64,000 nt of DNA from Mycobacterium shinjukuense (lineage in GTDB: Bacteria > Actinomycetota > Actinomycetes > Mycobacteriales > Mycobacteriaceae): the NCBI RefSeq assembly GCF_010730055.1, contig NZ_AP022575.1, positions 1,674,001 to 1,738,000 of the forward strand. Direction: 5' to 3'. Under the pieces are notes generated by a model. The model did not search any database. It was not told the origin of the DNA and saw only the letters and a program-made list of their open reading frames with translations. The translations under genes and the position numbers were made by a program. Below are positions 59,944 through 64,000 of this stretch, one piece after another (within the stretch, counting starts at the first letter, position 1; each line of letters begins with the position of its first letter).

Positions 59944-60891
59944 CTATGCATCCGAACTTGTCACCTCGGGGTCATCGTTGGCTGTCAACTCCCTACCAGC
60001 CTTGAGCCGATGGATCGCGAGGTCCGGGGGGATACCGGTGAGTTTGCTAGCGAAAATCGGGCGGCGGGCCCGCTTGACGACGACGCCCAGCGCGTCCAAC
60101 TCGCCTTGCGGAATCCGGTCCAAGGTCGAGCTGGAGATCATGATGCCACCTTTGGTGGCGCGTTCCATGACCCGGGCGGCGATGTTGACGTCGACGCCGA
60201 GCCAATCGTTGGCCAGCCGCTGCGGCCTGCCGGTGTGGATACCCACCCGCATTCGCGGTGTATAGCCCTGCACCTCAACCGATTTCATCGCCTCCTCGGC
60301 AGCAAGCACGGCCCGCACGGCAACCGTGGGATTGCGGAACACCGCCATGATTCCGTCGCCCAGCCGCTTGACGATGTGCCCGCCGGCGTCCAGGAGGGGC
60401 GGCTCGACAGCCCGCGCCACCTGTCGCAGCAGGGTCAGCGCCGCACGGTCACCGGCCTGCAACGACCACGTCGAGAAGCCCACCAAGTCGGTGAACACCA
60501 GCGTCACCTCGGGGTTAGCCGGACGCCGCGACATGGCCTCGGTCAGCGCCTGCCACACTTGCAACACGCTCAGGCTGATTTCGCGTGACGCCACGTCGCG
60601 ATCGCCCAGCAGCCGGTCGGCGGCGCGTGCCGCGGCACGAGGGCCGCCCTCACCGGCGGTGGACAGCGGGTCACCGAACTCGGGATCGCCGGGCAACAGC
60701 CGTCGCGTCCGCCGGATGAACGACACCAGGGCGGGGCTGCGGTTGGCCCTGCGCAGCCACTCTGCCGAAAAGCGTGGCTTGGGCGCTAGCGGTGCCACCC
60801 CGGTTGCCGCCGCTTCGGGCACGCCGGACTCCGAATCGCCAGGCCCGACCTCCACCTGGCAAGGGTAGGTGGTGTGGACCGACGCAGGCAA
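59944..60891 (-). CDS. Class III adenylate cyclase (Rv1647-like)
   Basis: 315 residues; the C-terminal half is a class III cyclase domain: metal motif LVFTDLVGFSTWS, GGHIVKRLGDGIMAVF, and the transition-state Asn/Arg region GVDVNIAARVMERA. The N-terminal half (WLRRANRSPALVSFIRRTRRLLPGD) resembles the pH-sensing or autoinhibitory region of mycobacterial cyclases. No membrane helices. It forms cAMP, the ligand class of the Cmr regulator in this window. Confidence 0.92.
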   Translation of the reverse strand: MPASVHTTYPCQVEVGPGDSESGVPEAAATGVAPLAPKPRFSAEWLRRANRSPALVSFIRRTRRLLPGDPEFGDPLSTAGEGGPRAAARAADRLLGDRDVASREISLSVLQVWQALTEAMSRRPANPEVTLVFTDLVGFSTWSLQAGDRAALTLLRQVARAVEPPLLDAGGHIVKRLGDGIMAVFRNPTVAVRAVLAAEEAMKSVEVQGYTPRMRVGIHTGRPQRLANDWLGVDVNIAARVMERATKGGIMISSSTLDRIPQGELDALGVVVKRARRPIFASKLTGIPPDLAIHRLKAGRELTANDDPEVTSSDA

Positions 60892-60997
60892 CGACGGGTC
60901 GCGGCGTTTGTGTCACAACTCGCAACCGACGTCGCAGGTTCGTAACGGGTGGGTGGCCCCGGCCGGGAACTGTCAGTCGACGGCTGGACGCCGGGGA

Positions 60998-61936
60998 CTA
61001 TACGCCTGCGAGCAGGGCGGGAATCAGACCGCCGAACTTGGGACCGCTCAACGATATGACGGTTGGCGTCCCAGCGGTGGGGGTCAGCGTGACCGTCACG
61101 GGCTGAACCGGGGCGAGCAGGCCGCCGACCGGGACACTGATCCCCGCCGAGGTGTATCCCGTGTCCGATGACAGCGGTATCGACTGTGATATCGCTGTTT
61201 GGCCGAAGAGGAAGCCCTGCACGGCGTTGCCGGGGGCGGTAAGGAGTGCGCCGGCGGCCGCCAGCGGGTTCCCGGTGTGCACCGCGTTGGCAAATGCCGT
61301 GTGGCTATTGTGCAACGCGGACATCGTGGTGATGGCCGGACCGACCGCGTTGACGCCCAACACGAGCGGCGCGGGCGCGACCAGTGATCCCGAGTCGAAC
61401 ATCGGCCCCGTCGGCGTGATTTGCCCGTTCAGCGTCAGGACCAAGGGGCCGAACGGGGTGTTCGTGTTCACAACGGGAACGCTGATCGGAAGACCGGCTC
61501 CGCTCAACACGGCGCCGCCACCGCCGATCGGCATCATGGCAGCACCGCCGGTGAACCCGTAGTCGACGGCCGCGGCGGCGCCAGTCCTCGCCAACGGCTG
61601 CCCCAGCAGTGCCTGCGCGGGCGCAGTCACGGCGTTTGACAAAATCTGTTGCACGTTGGCGGCCTCGGCGCCGGCATACGCGGCCGCGCCGCTCTTCAAC
61701 GTGCCCACGATCTGGTCGTGAACCGCCGCCATCTGGGCGCTGATGCTTTGAAATTCCTGCGCGTGCGTCCCGAACATCGCCGCGACGGCCGCCGACACCT
61801 GATCCGCGGCCGGGGCCGCCAGCCCAACCGTCGGGGACGCTGCCGCCGCATTCGCCTGGCTCAGCGCGGCGCCAATAGATTCCAAGTTCCCGGCCGCGGC
61901 CGCGACCATATCCGGCGCTACGCTGACAAACGCCAT
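60998..61936 (-). CDS. PE17: PE-family protein PE17
   Basis: 312 residues. PE domain about 1-95 (FVSVAPDMVAAAAGNLESIGA, AMFGTHAQEFQSISAQ) followed by a roughly 215-residue hydrophobic Gly/Ala/Pro-rich region, not a PGRS repeat. Probably exported by a type VII (ESX-5) system; the partner PPE is not adjacent. A strong AAAAGGAG precedes ATG 61936. Confidence 0.9.
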   Translation of the reverse strand: MAFVSVAPDMVAAAAGNLESIGAALSQANAAAASPTVGLAAPAADQVSAAVAAMFGTHAQEFQSISAQMAAVHDQIVGTLKSGAAAYAGAEAANVQQILSNAVTAPAQALLGQPLARTGAAAAVDYGFTGGAAMMPIGGGGAVLSGAGLPISVPVVNTNTPFGPLVLTLNGQITPTGPMFDSGSLVAPAPLVLGVNAVGPAITTMSALHNSHTAFANAVHTGNPLAAAGALLTAPGNAVQGFLFGQTAISQSIPLSSDTGYTSAGISVPVGGLLAPVQPVTVTLTPTAGTPTVISLSGPKFGGLIPALLAGV

Positions 61937-62174
61937 AGCCCGTCTCCTTTTGACTGCCCAGCAGACCTCATCACGAAATCGCCGAGAGATACAGTGTAGC
62001 CCCGGGCGATCCGGCTGCAATCGCTTCTTGTCCTGCCGGGCCCGCGGGCGCACCGCCAGGATGTGCGTCGACCCGTTCACCACCCGCATCTGCTGACAAA
62101 AGGCCTCATCACGCCGCCGCCTCGGGGATATGGACACCCGATAACACCATGCGGCCGTAGCCGCCCAAATCATA

Positions 62175-62190
62175 GACAACGCGCGTTGTC
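62175..62190. promoter_or_regulatory. Perfect 16-base palindrome upstream of DUF2236 gene
   Basis: GACAACGCGCGTTGTC is a perfect inverted repeat, 41 bases before the ATG at 62232, in the 295-base region divergent from PE17. Its form suits a TetR-type operator; no regulator gene is adjacent. Confidence 0.55.
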
Positions 62191-62231
62191 AACGCTTATC
62201 GTGAGCGCAATTACAGTGCACGGAGGCCGTG

Positions 62232-63290
62232 ATGACTGCCACCTCGACGACATCGGCTGACCCGCTTGGTCCCGACTCGCTGACTTGGAAGTATTTCGGA
62301 GACTTGCGCACCGCAATGATGGGCGTCTGGATCGGCGCGATCCAGAACATGTATCCGGATCTGGGCGCGGGCGTGGAGGAGCATTCAATCCTGCTGCGGG
62401 AACCATTGCAGCGGGTGGCCCGGTCGGTGTACCCGATCATGGGCGTGGTCTATGACGGGGATCGGGCGCCCCAGACCGGGCAGCAGATCAAGGGCTACCA
62501 CCACACCATCAAGGGAGTCGACGCCGAGGGTCGTCGCTATCACGCGCTGAACCCGGAGACGTTCTATTGGGCGCACGCGACCTTCTTCATGCTCGTCATC
62601 AACGTCGCCGAGTACTTTTGCGGGGGCTTGACCGAGGCCGAGAAGCGCCAGCTGTTCGACGAGCACGTGCGGTGGTATCGGATGTACGGGATGAGCATGC
62701 GGCCGGTGCCCACATCGTGGGAAGACTTCCAGGAATACTGGCATCGAGTCTGCCGCGACAAGCTGGAGATCAACCAGGCGACCGTGGACATCTTCCACAT
62801 GCGCATTCCCAAGCCCAAATTCGTTCTGCTGCCCACACCGATCTGGGATCAGTTGTTCAGGCCGCTGGTGGCCGGTCAGCGTTGGATTGCCGCCGGGTTG
62901 TTCGATCCGGTCGTCCGGGAGAAGGCGGGCATGCACTGGACACCGGGCGATGAGGTGTTGCTGCGGTTGTTCGGCAAACTGGTGGAGCTGGCATTCGTGG
63001 CTGTGCCCGACGAAATTCGGCTGCACCCACGCGCGCTGGCCGCCTACCGCCGGGCGCAGGGACGTATTCCCAACGATGCCCCGTTGGTCGAGGCACCGCG
63101 GTTCATGGCGCCGCCCCGCGACCGCCGGGGGTTGCCGATGCACTACTTCCCGCCCCGCACCCGCCCGTTGCGGCTGCCCTCGCCGCTGGACCCCGCCCGG
63201 CTCATCATGGAACGGGCCGGATCGCTGGTGCACAACACGCTTTCGCTGGCAGGCCTGCGACCGGCGAGGGGCCACCGAAAGGCCGCATAA
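62232..63290 (+). CDS. DUF2236 (MpaB/latex-clearing-like) family protein (Rv1645c-like)
   Basis: 352 residues. The DUF2236 family has a helical b-type-heme fold with oxygenase relatives. Visible family features: YFGDLRTAMMGVWIGAIQNM, YPIMGVVYDGD, NPETFYWAHATFFMLVINVAEYF, WYRMYGMSMRPVPTSWEDF. His residues in ALNPETFYWAHAT and in HVRWYR are candidate heme ligands. ATG 62232 is chosen over GTG 62229 for spacing from GGAGG. It is convergent with tsnR, two bases apart. Biological role unknown. Confidence 0.88.
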   Translation: MTATSTTSADPLGPDSLTWKYFGDLRTAMMGVWIGAIQNMYPDLGAGVEEHSILLREPLQRVARSVYPIMGVVYDGDRAPQTGQQIKGYHHTIKGVDAEGRRYHALNPETFYWAHATFFMLVINVAEYFCGGLTEAEKRQLFDEHVRWYRMYGMSMRPVPTSWEDFQEYWHRVCRDKLEINQATVDIFHMRIPKPKFVLLPTPIWDQLFRPLVAGQRWIAAGLFDPVVREKAGMHWTPGDEVLLRLFGKLVELAFVAVPDEIRLHPRALAAYRRAQGRIPNDAPLVEAPRFMAPPRDRRGLPMHYFPPRTRPLRLPSPLDPARLIMERAGSLVHNTLSLAGLRPARGHRKAA

Positions 63291-63292
63291 AC

Positions 63293-64000
63293 CTAGGGCC
63301 GCTGGACAACACCCAACGACCGGGCGCTCTGGTACAGACAGATCGCCGCGGCGGCCGCGACATTGAGGCTCTGCACCCTGCCGAACATCGGGATGCGCAC
63401 CCGGTGGTCCGCCCGCGCCGCGATGTCGGCCGATAATCCGTGTGCTTCGGCCCCGAACAACCATGCCGTCGGGTTGGCGAGCAACGGATCGGCAGCGTCC
63501 AGAGACGTCTCCCCGTCCACCGTGGTAGCCAGCAGTTGCAAGCCGGCCGCGCGGACGGCGGTGAGCGCGGCGTGCACATCGGGTGCAATGACGACCGGGA
63601 TCGAGAAGATGCTGCCGGCAGAGGCGCGCAGGCACTTGCCGTTGTATGGGTCGACGGCGTGCCCGGCCAGGATGACCGCGGCACAACCCATGGCGTCGGC
63701 AATGCGAATGAGCGTGCCGGCGTTACCGGGCTCCCCGATCCCGACGGCGGCCGCGATCAGCTGAGGCGAGCCAGCCAGCACATCCTGCAGCCGGTTGGCC
63801 GGCATGTCGCACACCGCGACCAATCCCGTCGGGGTCACCGTGTCGGATAGCGCCTTTGCGGCACGTTCGGTCACCACGTGGACCGACGACTCCTGCCTGG
63901 CCAGCAAGGATTCGTGACGTCGGGCGGCGGATTCGGTGACGAAGATGTCCCGCACCAGACCCCGCGCCGAGGCGGCCTCGACCAGGTGCGGGCCTTCGGC
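63293..64000 (-). CDS. tsnR: SpoU-family 2'-O-ribose rRNA methyltransferase, 5' end outside window
   Basis: 236 codons to the window edge of a protein usually about 260 long. SpoU motifs: EPGNAGTLIRIADAMG (motif 1), LFGAEAHGLS (motif 2), VRIPMFGRVQSLNVAAAAAICLY (motif 3), typical of knotted 2'-O-methyltransferases related to thiostrepton resistance. The frame remains open at position 64000, so the true start lies outside. Confidence 0.93.
   Translation of the reverse strand, partial: AEGPHLVEAASARGLVRDIFVTESAARRHESLLARQESSVHVVTERAAKALSDTVTPTGLVAVCDMPANRLQDVLAGSPQLIAAAVGIGEPGNAGTLIRIADAMGCAAVILAGHAVDPYNGKCLRASAGSIFSIPVVIAPDVHAALTAVRAAGLQLLATTVDGETSLDAADPLLANPTAWLFGAEAHGLSADIAARADHRVRIPMFGRVQSLNVAAAAAICLYQSARSLGVVQRP

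Overview
The window is high-GC DNA from a slow-growing Mycobacterium close to, but not identical with, the M. tuberculosis complex. Read from right to left it follows the M. tuberculosis order tsnR - DUF2236 gene - PE17 - adenylate cyclase - pheS/pheT - argCJBDFRGH - pks10/7/8/9/11 - cyp139 - accessory region - cmr - fadE16/moeX - acyl-CoA synthetase-like gene - ABC transporter - mpg - tyrS. Gene sizes and motifs match those families. Lineage statements come from remembered gene order, not from a database search.

Layout. 1-7 kb: tyrS (cut by the window edge) and mpg; a divergent ABC exporter with its TetR regulator; a Trm112-like gene coupled to a two-domain hydrolase/acyl-CoA-synthetase-like protein. 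7.1-8.6 kb: a 13E12-family DUF222/HNH gene. 8.6-13.2 kb: a tightly coupled leftward operon (DoxX-like membrane protein, FadE16, PhnD-like protein, radical-SAM MoeX, methyltransferase) of unknown product. 13.4-15.8 kb: a redox protein, an NrtS-like protein and a membrane protein, divergent from the CRP-family regulator cmr. 15.9-19.4 kb: a metal-resistance island (MerR-family regulator, Cys-rich metallothionein, ArsR-family regulator, merA, merB) bounded on both sides by sequence from one ArsR-rhodanese gene. 19.8-26 kb: the frameshifted ArsR-rhodanese gene, a transglutaminase, an MFS transporter, a MerT-like membrane protein, a damaged DUF427 gene, and a Tes-like radical-SAM protein coupled to a methyltransferase. 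26-27.9 kb: a second 13E12 gene and an ABC-F stump. 27.9-47.3 kb: a polyketide locus, with cyp139 convergent on pks10-pks7-pks8-pks9-pks11. 47.4-55.8 kb: the complete leftward arginine operon argC-J-B-D-F-R-G-H. 56-64 kb: pheST, an adenylate cyclase, PE17, a DUF2236 gene and tsnR (cut by the window edge).

How the parts work together. The polyketide genes encode a compact assembly line. Pks9 is a KSQ-AT-ACP loading module (active-site Cys replaced by Gln). Pks7 and Pks8 are single fully reducing modules, one with methylmalonyl-type and one with malonyl-type AT motifs, and both carry docking ends. There is no thioesterase, and two type III synthases (Pks10, Pks11) bracket the modular genes. In the accessory region, a perfect TGTCA-N6-TGACA palindrome occurs three times, next to cmr, the redox gene and the DUF427/radical-SAM divergent promoter, which suggests one CRP-family regulon. 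The mer island could detoxify organic and inorganic mercury (MerB to MerA) with a small thiol-rich protein as metal buffer.
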